From the NCBI RefSeq assembly GCF_001509475.1, contig NZ_LLZG01000345.1, positions 62,001-126,000 of the forward strand: a DNA stretch of 64,000 nt, given 5' to 3'. Below the pieces are notes generated by a model. That model searched no databases and had not been told where the DNA came from. It was given only the letters and a program-made list of their open reading frames with translations. This document shows positions 26,679-36,767 of this stretch, piece after piece; within the stretch, counting starts at the first letter, position 1; every line of letters begins with the position of its first letter. Both the position numbers and the translations under genes were made by a program. The DNA is from Streptomyces regalis (GTDB lineage Bacteria; Actinomycetota; Actinomycetes; Streptomycetales; Streptomycetaceae).

Positions 26679-26912
26679 AAACCGGGATCCGCCGAGTCCG
26701 AGACCTAGAACCAAGGAACGAGCGGGGAGCGTCTTCAAAGAAGCGCCGGGGGGCGTGTAAATCATGACAAGTCAGGGTGGCAAACCGTCTCAAATCCATG
26801 TCCGTCATGCGAATGGCCCGGGGAGGGCGACCTTTGCGGACGTAGGGTTGATCCTGGGAAGGCTTGCGGGAAGGCCATGCCCAGACACCCGTCTTGAGGG
26901 AGGTCCAGTTCA

Positions 26913-28841
26913 GTGACCAGCCAGGTCAGTAGCCCAGCGGAGCAGGCCGACGAAGCCGTCGTGGGAGAGCAGCGCAAACCGGCAGGGACAAAGGACGTCC
27001 GCCGGCTGGACCGGGTGATCATTCGTTTCGCGGGGGACTCGGGCGACGGTATGCAGCTCACCGGCGACCGTTTCACCTCGGAAACGGCGTCCTTCGGCAA
27101 CGACCTGTCGACACTGCCGAACTTCCCGGCGGAGATCCGCGCCCCCGCAGGCACCCTGCCGGGCGTGTCCTCCTTCCAGCTGCACTTCGCCGACCACGAC
27201 ATCCTGACCCCGGGCGACGCACCGAACGTGCTGGTCGCGATGAACCCGGCGGCCCTGAAGGCCAACATCGGCGATCTGCCGCGCGGCGCGGAGATCATCG
27301 TCAACACGGACGAGTTCACCAAACGGGCGATGCAGAAGGTGGGCTACGAGGCCTCACCGCTGGAGGACGGGTCGCTGGACGGCTACAGCGTCCATCCGGT
27401 GCCGCTGACCACGCTGACGGTGGAGGCGCTGAAGGAGTTCGACCTCACCCGCAAGGAGGCCGAGCGCAGCAAGAACATGTTCGCGCTGGGCCTGCTGTCA
27501 TGGATGTACCACCGGCCGACCGAGGGCACCGAGAAGTTCCTGACCTCGAAGTTCGCCAAGAAGCCCGCCATCGCGGCCGCCAACATCGCCGCCTTCCGCG
27601 CGGGCTGGAACTTCGGTGAGACGACCGAGGACTTCGCTGTCTCCTACGAGATCGCCCCGGCCACCACGGCCTTCCCGGTCGGCACCTACCGGAACATCTC
27701 CGGGAACCTCGCCCTGTCCTACGGGCTGATCGCCGCGTCCCGCCAGGCGGACCTGCCGCTGTTCCTGGGCTCGTATCCGATCACCCCGGCCTCGGACATC
27801 CTGCACGAGCTGAGCAAACACAAGAACTTCGGCGTACGGACGTTCCAGGCCGAGGACGAGATCGCCGGCATCGGTGCGGCGCTGGGGGCGGCCTTCGGCG
27901 GCTCGCTGGGGGTGACCACGACCTCCGGTCCCGGTGTGGCCCTGAAGTCCGAGACCATCGGGCTGGCCGTGTCGCTGGAGCTGCCGCTGCTGGTGATCGA
28001 CATCCAGCGCGGCGGGCCCTCGACCGGTCTGCCGACCAAGACCGAGCAGGCGGACCTGCTCCAGGCGATGTTCGGCCGCAACGGCGAGGCCCCGGTGCCG
28101 ATCGTCGCGCCGTGCACGCCGGCCGACTGCTTCGACGCGGCCCTGGAGGCGGCGCGGATCGCGCTGACGTACCGCACTCCGGTGATGCTGCTGTCGGACG
28201 GCTATCTGGCCAACGGCTCGGAGCCCTGGCGGATCCCGGAGCTGGACGAGCTGCCGGATCTGACCGTGCAGTTCGCGCAGGGGCCGAACCACACCCTTCA
28301 GGACGGCAGCGAGGTCTTCTGGCCGTACAAGCGCGACCCGCACACCCTCGCCCGGCCGTGGGCGATCCCGGGCACGCCGGGCCTGGAGCACCGGATCGGC
28401 GGCATCGAGAAGGAGGACGGCACAGGCAACATCTCGTACTCCCCGGCCAACCACGACTTCATGGTCCGCACCCGCCAGGCCAAGATCGACGGCATCCAGG
28501 TGCCGGACCTGGAGGTCGACGACCCGCACGAGGCGAAGACGCTGGTGCTGGGCTGGGGATCGACGTACGGCCCGATCACGGCCGCGGTACGCCGCCTGCG
28601 CAAGGCCGGCGAGTCGATCGCGCAGGCACATCTGCGCCACCTGAACCCGTTCCCACGCAACCTGGGCGTGGTACTCGGACGCTACGAGAAGGTGGTGATC
28701 CCCGAGATGAACCTCGGCCAGCTCGCCACCCTGGTCCGGGCGAAATACCTGGTGGATGCCCACTCGTACAACCAGGTCAACGGCATGCCGTTCAAGGCGG
28801 AACAGCTCGCCAAGGCTCTCAAGGAGGCCATCGATGCCTGA
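26913..28841 (+). CDS. korA: 2-oxoacid:ferredoxin oxidoreductase alpha subunit
   Basis: A 642-residue fused gamma-alpha subunit of a 2-oxoglutarate:ferredoxin oxidoreductase-type enzyme. The gamma domain (residues about 30-210) begins RVIIRFAGDSGDGMQLTGDRF. The pyrimidine-binding alpha domain contains YPITPASDILHELSKHKNFG, FQAEDEIAGIGAALGAAFGG and TTSGPGVALKSETIGLAVS. With KorB it decarboxylates 2-oxoglutarate (or another 2-oxoacid) to acyl-CoA, reducing ferredoxin. GTG at 26913 has GAGGGAGG about 9 bases upstream. It overlaps korB by 8 bases. The nearby ferredoxin-compatible nuo2 operon suggests a functional link. Confidence 0.95.
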   Translation: MTSQVSSPAEQADEAVVGEQRKPAGTKDVRRLDRVIIRFAGDSGDGMQLTGDRFTSETASFGNDLSTLPNFPAEIRAPAGTLPGVSSFQLHFADHDILTPGDAPNVLVAMNPAALKANIGDLPRGAEIIVNTDEFTKRAMQKVGYEASPLEDGSLDGYSVHPVPLTTLTVEALKEFDLTRKEAERSKNMFALGLLSWMYHRPTEGTEKFLTSKFAKKPAIAAANIAAFRAGWNFGETTEDFAVSYEIAPATTAFPVGTYRNISGNLALSYGLIAASRQADLPLFLGSYPITPASDILHELSKHKNFGVRTFQAEDEIAGIGAALGAAFGGSLGVTTTSGPGVALKSETIGLAVSLELPLLVIDIQRGGPSTGLPTKTEQADLLQAMFGRNGEAPVPIVAPCTPADCFDAALEAARIALTYRTPVMLLSDGYLANGSEPWRIPELDELPDLTVQFAQGPNHTLQDGSEVFWPYKRDPHTLARPWAIPGTPGLEHRIGGIEKEDGTGNISYSPANHDFMVRTRQAKIDGIQVPDLEVDDPHEAKTLVLGWGSTYGPITAAVRRLRKAGESIAQAHLRHLNPFPRNLGVVLGRYEKVVIPEMNLGQLATLVRAKYLVDAHSYNQVNGMPFKAEQLAKALKEAIDA

Positions 28842-29913
28842 GACGTCCGCGGAAGGCACGGGCACGATCGAGGCGCTCTCGCTCGTCCCCAAGGCCGAGG
28901 CCCGCCAGTCCATGAAGGACTTCAAGTCCGATCAGGAAGTGCGCTGGTGCCCCGGCTGCGGTGACTACGCGATCCTCGCCGCGGTCCAGGGCTTCATGCC
29001 GGAGCTGGGCCTGGCCAAGGAGAACATCGTCTTCGTCTCGGGCATCGGCTGCTCGTCCCGCTTCCCGTACTACATGAACACGTACGGCATGCACTCCATC
29101 CACGGCCGCGCCCCCGCGATCGCGACGGGCCTGGCCTCGTCGCGGCGGGATCTGTCGGTGTGGGTGGTCACGGGCGACGGTGACGCGCTGTCGATCGGCG
29201 GCAACCACCTGATCCACGCCCTGCGGCGCAACGTCAACCTCAAGATCCTGCTGTTCAACAACCGGATCTACGGCCTGACGAAGGGCCAGTACTCGCCGAC
29301 CTCCGAGGTCGGCAAGATCACCAAGTCGACGCCGATGGGCTCGCTGGACGCGCCCTTCAACCCGGTGTCGCTGGCGATCGGCGCGGAGGCGTCCTTCGTG
29401 GCGCGCACGGTGGACTCCGACCGCAAGCACCTCACCCAGGTCCTGCGCGAGGCGGCCGCCCACAAGGGGACGGCGCTGATCGAGATCTACCAGAACTGCA
29501 ACATCTTCAACGACGGCGCCTTCGAGGTCCTCAAGGACAAGCAGCAGGCCGAGGAGGCGGTGATCCGCCTCGAACACGGGCAGCCGATCCGCTTCGGGAC
29601 CGACGGCGCGCGGGGCGTCGTACGGGACGCGCAGACCGGTGACCTGAAGGTCGTCACCGTGACGCCGGAGAACGAGTCGCAGATCCTGGTCCACGACGCC
29701 CGCTCCGCGTCCCCGACCACGGCCTTCGCCCTGTCCCGCCTGGCCGACCCGGACACCCTGCACCACACACCGATCGGCGTGTTCCGCTCGGCGGAGCGCC
29801 CGGTGTACGACACCCAGATGTCCGAGCAACTGGACACGGCGATCGAGCAGAACGGCAAGGGGGACCTGGCGGCGCTGCTGGCGGGTGGGGACACCTGGAC
29901 GGTCGTCGGCTGA
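28834..29913 (+). CDS. korB: 2-oxoacid:ferredoxin oxidoreductase beta subunit
   Basis: A 359-residue thiamine-diphosphate and [4Fe-4S] subunit. RWCPGCGDYAIL gives Cys39 and Cys42, GIGCSSRFPYYMNTYGMHSIHGRAP follows (split here: GIGCSSRF and HGRAPAIATG), and GDGDALSIGGNHLIHALRRN is the ThDP/Mg site. The 2-subunit KorAB form without a separate ferredoxin-like delta subunit is the actinobacterial type. ATG at 28834, inside the korA end, gives the family N-terminus. A terminator follows at 29934-29961. Confidence 0.95.
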   Translation: MPETSAEGTGTIEALSLVPKAEARQSMKDFKSDQEVRWCPGCGDYAILAAVQGFMPELGLAKENIVFVSGIGCSSRFPYYMNTYGMHSIHGRAPAIATGLASSRRDLSVWVVTGDGDALSIGGNHLIHALRRNVNLKILLFNNRIYGLTKGQYSPTSEVGKITKSTPMGSLDAPFNPVSLAIGAEASFVARTVDSDRKHLTQVLREAAAHKGTALIEIYQNCNIFNDGAFEVLKDKQQAEEAVIRLEHGQPIRFGTDGARGVVRDAQTGDLKVVTVTPENESQILVHDARSASPTTAFALSRLADPDTLHHTPIGVFRSAERPVYDTQMSEQLDTAIEQNGKGDLAALLAGGDTWTVVG

Positions 29914-29933
29914 CGGCCGCCGAGAGACGACGA

Positions 29934-29961
29934 GGCCTGGGTGCCGTGGGGCGCCCAGGCC
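29934..29961 (+). terminator. Terminator of korAB
   Basis: 12-base-pair stem with one G-U pair (GGCCTGGGTGCC with GGCGCCCAGGCC) and a 4-base GTGG loop, 20 bases after the korB stop codon, followed by CTCTGCGTT. Confidence 0.82.
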
Positions 29962-30016
29962 CTCTGCGTTGCGGTCTCCGGGCCTCCTCGTACGGCGCCT
30001 CCTCCTACGGCGCCTG

Positions 30017-30505
30017 TCAGTCCGAGGGGGCCTCGGGCTCCAAGCCCACGACCCACCACTCCTCCAGGTCGTCCAGCCGCTCGTCCATGACCGCGTCGAC
30101 CGCCCGGCCCGTCCGGGCCTCCAGCGACTCCTCGGGAAGCAGTCGCCGGTGCTCAGCAGTCCGCTGCCAGTACTCCGCGAAGACAGAATTCCGGCTCAAT
30201 ATCTTCAGGTCCCCAAGGAGTTCACCTCGGTCAATTACGCCGACGCGATAGGCGAGCAGAATCAGGGCGTACTGGCGATTGGCGAAAATCATCTGACGTC
30301 GCCTGCTCTCGGATATCCCACCCAAAGTGCTCAACGTGTCGGCAAGCAGCGGATCGTCGAGCGATCGGTCCAGCTGCTCCGCGAAAAGGCGCTGTACCTG
30401 AATGACGTTCGCCCGGTGCATCTCTTTTGCAATGCTTGCCAGTCCATCGGAGACGGCGTCGAGTACGCGGAGAAAATCCCCGAGGTGCTCTTCCTGGTTC
30501 GACAT
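30017..30505 (-). CDS. DUF6082 family protein
   Basis: A 162-residue soluble protein of a Streptomyces-restricted family that I recognise as DUF6082-like. Its pattern is HRANVIQVQRLFAEQLDRSL, RRRQMIFANRQYALILLAYR, FAEYWQRTAEHRRLLPEESL and a C-terminal DDLEEWWVVG. Most relatives have an N-terminal membrane anchor. This one starts directly with MSNQEEHLGDFLRVLDAV and is probably cytoplasmic. Function is unknown. The family is multi-copy and often found near accessory genes. The extension upstream of MSNQ is not supported. Confidence 0.72.
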   Translation of the reverse strand: MSNQEEHLGDFLRVLDAVSDGLASIAKEMHRANVIQVQRLFAEQLDRSLDDPLLADTLSTLGGISESRRRQMIFANRQYALILLAYRVGVIDRGELLGDLKILSRNSVFAEYWQRTAEHRRLLPEESLEARTGRAVDAVMDERLDDLEEWWVVGLEPEAPSD

Positions 30506-30751
30506 CGCCACGCCTTGACCTCCCACGTCCGGCGGCCGTGCATGTGCCGAGCGCTCGGACCGACGCACGGCGGGCGAAGGCGCCCGGCACCAGCGTGCCC
30601 ACCCGAACGAACGGACGCAGAGGCGGACAGGGGGCGCACGGATGGATGCCCTGCTCCGGCCCGTCCGCCCCCTCCCGGAGCTGTCCGGTCATCGAGCATG
30701 AGAGCCCAGGGGCGAAACTCCTGGCCCCTGAGGCAAGGGCTCCGGATTCAC

Positions 30752-31012
30752 TCACGCGTCCGGAATGTCCTTCTTGGCATGGATCAGGGTGTCCCGACTG
30801 ATCACGACGATGCGCTCGTACTCGGCCCTGGCCGCATCGGGAGGAAGGTGAGGATCGAGGGCTGCGGTGGCCTCAGTGCCGATGACAGCGAAGCTCCCGT
30901 CACTGAGCTCGAAGATGTCCGGGCAGGTTTCACTACTTCGACTTTTTCGCATTTTCGGGACGGTTCCGAGACGGCGAAGGATCACGCCGTCATCGAAAAG
31001 ATTACTAGACAT
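30752..31012 (-). CDS. Small hypothetical protein
   Basis: An 86-residue protein starting MSSNLFDDGVILRRLGTVPK, with a compact hydrophobic core FELSDGSFAVIGTEAT and an amphipathic end YERIVVISRDTLIHAKKDIP. It is convergent with nothing and lies upstream of the DUF6082 gene on the same strand, 246 bases away. In my recollection such proteins accompany DUF6082 genes in Streptomyces; function is unknown. Base composition is lower in G+C than its neighbours. Confidence 0.62.
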   Translation of the reverse strand: MSSNLFDDGVILRRLGTVPKMRKSRSSETCPDIFELSDGSFAVIGTEATAALDPHLPPDAARAEYERIVVISRDTLIHAKKDIPDA

Positions 31013-31148
31013 AGGCAGCCTCTCTTGAGAGCCGACCGTCGGGATGTCGGTCAACCTACAAGGTAAATATGCACAGACTGCCGGGGATTCACTGACTCAG
31101 CGTAATCATGTCCGCATGTCGACACGCCCTAGTAGTACCTAGCGGCGA

Positions 31149-31574
31149 TCACGCCGTTGACTCGGCGACGGCACGCTTCCGCGCGTCGTACGCCTCGCGC
31201 GCATCCTGCACCTGCCCCATCCGCTCCTGGGTCCACAGCGCCAGCCCGCGCACCTGTTCCGCCGCCTCACGACCCAGGTCGGTCAGGGAGTAGTCGACCC
31301 TCGGCGGGATCACCGGCTTCGCGTCGCGGTGGACCAGGCCGTCGCGCTCCAGGGTCTGGAGGGTCTGGGCCAGCATCTTCTCGCTGACCCGGCCGATCGC
31401 CCGGCGCAGTTCACTGAAGCGGTAGGGGCGTTCCAGGAGTTCCAGCAGGACGAGGAAGCCCCAGCGGCTGGTGAGGTGATCCACGACCAGACGGTGCGGG
31501 CACATCTCCTCGCCGAGGTCGTACTTGATGGTCGTCGCGCCTGATGCGCCGCCTGCCACGTCACTTACTGCCAT
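31149..31574 (-). CDS. HxlR family redox-type regulator
   Basis: A 141-residue winged-helix regulator. The HxlR pattern is complete: MCPHRLVVDHLTSRWGFLVL, RFSELRRAIGRVSEKMLAQT, LERDGLVHRDAKPVIPPRVD and YSLTDLG. Cys25, at the conserved Cys-Pro position, is the residue that senses quinones or oxidants in QorR, YodB and HypR. It is divergent from a quinone-oxidoreductase-like gene, the same arrangement as qorR-qor2 in corynebacteria, and a dyad overlaps its start region, so it probably represses both genes until oxidised. Confidence 0.9.
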   Translation of the reverse strand: MAVSDVAGGASGATTIKYDLGEEMCPHRLVVDHLTSRWGFLVLLELLERPYRFSELRRAIGRVSEKMLAQTLQTLERDGLVHRDAKPVIPPRVDYSLTDLGREAAEQVRGLALWTQERMGQVQDAREAYDARKRAVAESTA

Positions 31575-31577
31575 GTC

Positions 31578-31602
31578 AGTACCTTACTTCAAAGTGTGTA
31601 CT
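31578..31602. promoter_or_regulatory. Probable HxlR regulator operator
   Basis: A 25-base dyad with outer arms AGTAC/GTACT and inner ACTT/AAGT, lying 4 bases upstream of the HxlR start and 63 bases upstream of the oxidoreductase start. It covers the region where both divergent promoters would overlap. The regulator-operator link is inferred from position and family habits. Confidence 0.6.
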
Positions 31603-31664
31603 TTCGTAGAGTTAGCGCATCTCCTAGGGTTAGTGCCAACGCACCCCACAAGGAGTCACACATC

Positions 31665-32519
<855 letters not shown>

Positions 32520-32546
32520 ACTCCCCCCAGTACCCCTTGAGCGCCC

Positions 32547-32598
32547 CACCCCCGCCTGTCATGACCGTATAGCGATACGGGCATGACAGGCGGGGGTG
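32547..32598 (+). terminator. Compound terminator after the quinone oxidoreductase
   Basis: A perfect 17-base-pair stem (32547-32563 with 32582-32598), one A-G mismatch, then a 6-base-pair CCGTAT/ATACGG apex with an AGCG loop: 23 base pairs in total. It begins 28 bases after the stop codon and ends 63 bases before rarD. Confidence 0.88.
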
Positions 32599-32661
32599 TT
32601 CGGCGTTACCTTCGTGCGAGCCGTCGTGAGGGCGCGGCCGGATGGGTGTGGAGGAGGGGCC

Positions 32662-33615
32662 GTGACCGGGAATTCGGGCGGCGAGCGGCACACAGGAGTC
32701 CTGAACGGCTTCGCGGCCTATGGGATGTGGGGGCTCGTTCCCCTCTTCTGGCCCCTGCTGAAGCCCGCCGGTGCGATCGAGATCCTCGCCCATCGGATGA
32801 CCTGGTCCCTCGTCTTCGTGGCGATCGCGCTGGTCGTCGTACGGCGCTGGGCCTGGGCGGGTGAGCTGATACGGCAGCCACGGCGGCTGGCGCTCATCGC
32901 CCTGGCCGCCGGCGTGATCACCGTCAACTGGGGCCTGTACATCTGGTCCGTGAACACGGGCCATGTCGTCGAGGCCTCGCTCGGGTACTTCATCAATCCG
33001 CTCGTCACCATCGCGATCGGCGTGCTGCTGCTGAAGGAGCGGCTGCGGCCGGCGCAGTGGGCGGCGGTCGGGGTCGGCTTCGCGGCCGTGGTCGTGCTGA
33101 CCGTCGGGTACGGGCGGCCCCCGTGGATCTCTCTCGTCCTCGCCTTCTCCTTCGCCACGTACGGACTGGTGAAGAAGAAGGTCAATCTCGGCGGGATCGA
33201 GTCGCTGGCCGCGGAGACCGCGATCCAGTTCCTGCCCGCCCTGGGGTATCTGGCGTGGCTGACGGCGCGTGGGGAGTCGACGTTCACGTCGGAGGGACCC
33301 GGGCATGCGGCGCTGCTCGCGGCCACCGGCATCGTCACCGCCCTGCCGCTCGTCTGCTTCGGCGCGGCCGCGATACGGGTGCCGCTGTCGACGCTGGGGC
33401 TGCTGCAGTACCTGGCGCCGGTCTTCCAGTTCCTGCTCGGCATCCTGTACTTCCATGAGGCGATGCCGGCCGAGCGGTGGGCCGGGTTCGCGCTGGTGTG
33501 GCTGGCGTTGACGTTGCTCACGGCGGACGCGTGGCGCTCCGCGCGGCGGAGCAGGATGGCCGAGCTCGGCGAGGCTCGGGTCGAGAAGCCGAGGTCCGCC
33601 GCAGTGGACGCCTGA
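32662..33615 (+). CDS. rarD: EamA family transporter RarD
   Basis: A 317-residue drug/metabolite-superfamily transporter with about ten membrane helices. The RarD pattern is present: GFAAYGMWGLVPLFWPLLKP, EILAHRMTWSLVFV, TVNWGLYIWSVNTGHVVEAS and ASLGYFINPLVTIAIGVLLL. A second EamA half ends GLLQYLAPVFQFLLGILYFH. E. coli RarD was linked to chloramphenicol tolerance; the substrate here is unknown. GTG at 32662 is chosen because GGAGGAGGGG lies just upstream and the first helix then begins about 15 residues in. Confidence 0.92.
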   Translation: MTGNSGGERHTGVLNGFAAYGMWGLVPLFWPLLKPAGAIEILAHRMTWSLVFVAIALVVVRRWAWAGELIRQPRRLALIALAAGVITVNWGLYIWSVNTGHVVEASLGYFINPLVTIAIGVLLLKERLRPAQWAAVGVGFAAVVVLTVGYGRPPWISLVLAFSFATYGLVKKKVNLGGIESLAAETAIQFLPALGYLAWLTARGESTFTSEGPGHAALLAATGIVTALPLVCFGAAAIRVPLSTLGLLQYLAPVFQFLLGILYFHEAMPAERWAGFALVWLALTLLTADAWRSARRSRMAELGEARVEKPRSAAVDA

Positions 33616-33703
33616 TCCGGGGGCTGCCCCCCGGACGGGCTGATATGTGCCAACCGGCGTTTCCCCGTTGCGACTCCTCTCCCCACCCCATATGAGTGGT
33701 CGC

Positions 33704-34180
33704 ATGACTCAGGCACCCGGCACCACACCAACCCCCCTCCACTGGAAGCTCGTCATCGACTGCGCCAATCCCCAGTCCCAGGCCGACTTCTGGGCCGCCG
33801 CGCTGCACTACGAGGTCGAGGACAACAACGCCCTCATCGAGCGGCTCCTGGAGCTCGGGGCGCTGCCGCGGGAGGCCGTCGTCGAGTTTCACGCCCGCCT
33901 CGCCTTCCGGGACCTGGTGGCCGTACGGCATCCGGACGACCCGTACGACCGGGACAGCGGTACCGGGTTGGGGCGTCGGCTGCTGTTCCAGCGCGTGCCG
34001 GAGGCGAAGACCGTCAAGAACCGGCTCCATCTCGATCTGCACGCGCCGACCGGGGAGCGCGAGGCCGAGGTCGAGCGGCTGGAGGGGCTGGGGGCGAGTG
34101 TGCTGCGGCACGTGAAGGAGCCGGGCGGGGAGTGGGTGTTGATGGCGGATCCGGAGGGGAACGAGTTCTGCGTGCAGTGA
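33704..34180 (+). CDS. VOC (glyoxalase-like) domain protein
   Basis: A 158-residue protein with the Streptomyces 'glyoxalase-like' pattern: LHWKLVIDCANPQSQADFWAAAL, RLLFQRVPEAKTVKNRLHLD and GEWVLMADPEGNEFCVQ. Putative metal ligands are His in NRLHLD and Glu in EGNEFCV. VOC proteins may be dioxygenases, isomerases or drug-binding proteins; which one is not clear. ATG at 33704 is used; ATG at 33692 is also possible. A short GAACGCAG repeat follows the gene. Confidence 0.85.
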   Translation: MTQAPGTTPTPLHWKLVIDCANPQSQADFWAAALHYEVEDNNALIERLLELGALPREAVVEFHARLAFRDLVAVRHPDDPYDRDSGTGLGRRLLFQRVPEAKTVKNRLHLDLHAPTGEREAEVERLEGLGASVLRHVKEPGGEWVLMADPEGNEFCVQ

Positions 34181-34251
34181 GGGACGCAGGGGAACGCAGA
34201 GGAACGCAGCGTTTTCCCTATCCGAACTTCCAGTCCGAATAGCACTCTTGA

Positions 34252-35301
<1,050 letters not shown>

Positions 35302-35326
35302 CCCGCTGATCCACCGCCCCGCTCAT

Positions 35327-35349
35327 CCACTGAGCTACTGAGCTAGTGG
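35327..35349. terminator. Bidirectional stem-loop between convergent genes
   Basis: CCACTGAGCT pairs with AGCTAGTGG (one bulged base) around the loop ACTG. It fills the 49-base gap between the stop codons of the aminopeptidase (plus) and the proline-rich protein (minus). Confidence 0.65.
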
Positions 35350-35350
35350 C

Positions 35351-36529
35351 TCAGCTCCTGGGCGGTTCGGCCGACTTGGCGGCTCGGGCGGCGAGGCGGT
35401 CCATGCGGGCGCGGGCCGACTCCAGCTCCTCGATGTCCTCGGCGGCCGGACCGCCCTCGGCCGTGAGCTCGGTCCACAGGCCGAGCAGATCCCGGCCCAG
35501 GTCGAGACCCTGCGCCGGGTCCCGTACGGCCCGCCAGGCCGTGGCCGCGCCCAGGAGGCTGCTGTAGGCCGCCTCCGCGTCGCGGGTGTGGTGGTGGGTC
35601 CGGGCCACGTCGAGGGAGAGCCCGAAGGCGTGCACCGGGTCGCCCGCCAAGTAGGCGACGTACGCGGCCAGTTCGCGCATCCGGAGCACCTCGGGGTGCA
35701 CCGGCCCCAGCACCGCGGACGCCTCCGCCAAGGTCCGCTCCGCAAGCTCCGCCGCCTCCGCCGTCCGCCCCGCCGTCACGGCCTCGTTGATCCGCGCCAA
35801 CGGTTGCGCGAAGGGCGAGGCGTCGGCGGTGGTGTCGGTCGCCCCGTCACCGAGGACGGCTTCGGCCACGGCATCGAAGCCACGGGGTGGGATGGGCTTG
35901 GGGTCGGGGTCCGGGACGCGGGCTTGCTCGGGCTCGGGTTCGTCGGTTTTCGGTACGACGGTGGGCGGCCGGCCGGTTTGCGGTGCGTCGGCCGGCAGCG
36001 GCCTCGCGTCCATCTGCGGCGGCGGGCCGAACTCCCCCAGCGGCGGCGCGACCGTGCCGGGCACGGCGTCCTGCACCGGCTCGGGCAGCGCGCGCAACCG
36101 GAACGTGGGCGAGGCGTCCTGCCCCGCGCTCGGCAGGGGGCGTAGGACATGCGTGGGTTTGTCCCGCTGCGGTGTCCCACCCGGGGCGAGTGGCGCGGGC
36201 GGCTCCGCAGACAGCCGTACGGGCTCGGCGGTGAAGCGGCTGGAGCCGTCCGCGTCCACCCGCAGCGGGACGACGTAACCGATGCGCTCGTCGTGGATCG
36301 TGGCGTGCACGGCGTGGCCGGCAGCGAGGGCGATGCGCTGGAGGCGGGTCAGGACGACGTGCTGGATCTCCTCCCCGGGGGCCGCGGTGACGGGAACTCC
36401 GCCGATCGACGCCCCGCCGGCACCCGGACCGTGGGCGGGGACGCGCACGTCGATCGGCGTGGCCGCGGGGGCCGCCGAGGCCGCGGCGCGTTTCTGTTCC
36501 CGCTTCTTCGCGCGGCTCAGTAGAGACAT
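35351..36529 (-). CDS. Proline-rich protein with C-terminal helical (TPR-like) domain
   Basis: A 392-residue cytoplasmic protein of unknown function. It has a basic N-terminus (MSLLSRAKKREQKRAAASAA), a small folded region (IQHVVLTRLQRIALAAGHAVHATIHDERIGYVVPL), a long Pro/Glu/Asp linker (about residues 130-240) and a helical C-terminal domain whose paired helices resemble tetratricopeptide repeats (EAAELAERTLAEASAVLGPV, VLRMRELAAYVAYLAGDPVH). ATG at 36529 is chosen; the frame stays open for another 130 codons, through a 9-base tandem repeat array. It is divergent from the DUF6668-like gene. Confidence 0.8.
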   Translation of the reverse strand: MSLLSRAKKREQKRAAASAAPAATPIDVRVPAHGPGAGGASIGGVPVTAAPGEEIQHVVLTRLQRIALAAGHAVHATIHDERIGYVVPLRVDADGSSRFTAEPVRLSAEPPAPLAPGGTPQRDKPTHVLRPLPSAGQDASPTFRLRALPEPVQDAVPGTVAPPLGEFGPPPQMDARPLPADAPQTGRPPTVVPKTDEPEPEQARVPDPDPKPIPPRGFDAVAEAVLGDGATDTTADASPFAQPLARINEAVTAGRTAEAAELAERTLAEASAVLGPVHPEVLRMRELAAYVAYLAGDPVHAFGLSLDVARTHHHTRDAEAAYSSLLGAATAWRAVRDPAQGLDLGRDLLGLWTELTAEGGPAAEDIEELESARARMDRLAARAAKSAEPPRS

Positions 36530-36581
36530 CGCTTCCCTGCCGTCAAGGTCCGGCCGTACCGGCCGGACACGTACTTCGGAC

Positions 36582-36626
36582 ACGTCCTGCACGTCGTATA
36601 CGTCATACACGTCGTACACGTCGTAC
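36582..36626 (-). repeat. 9-base tandem repeat array in the leader of the proline-rich protein gene
   Basis: Five consecutive units related to ACGTCGTAC (ACGTCCTGC, ACGTCGTAT, ACGTCATAC and two exact ACGTCGTAC) are followed by a partial unit. In the frame of the downstream gene they would encode repeated Tyr-Asp-Val. They lie 53 to 97 bases upstream of the assigned start. Confidence 0.85.
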
Positions 36627-36767
36627 ACGTACTGTCGAGTCTCTCCGGCCGCGCGCGGCGCGGACGTCACCGCGGCGTCACAGACTCGTTCCAGGAGCTT
36701 GTGCCACGTCACAGCGTTCTCATGCCTGACGCGAAGATCGGTGGCGTGACGAGGGAGGAGTGCGGGC

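Noticed and set aside
29885..31066. 393-codon plus-strand frame over the DUF6082 and small hypothetical genes
   Set aside because: It crosses two minus-strand genes and the korAB terminator; the minus-strand products have family-like features.
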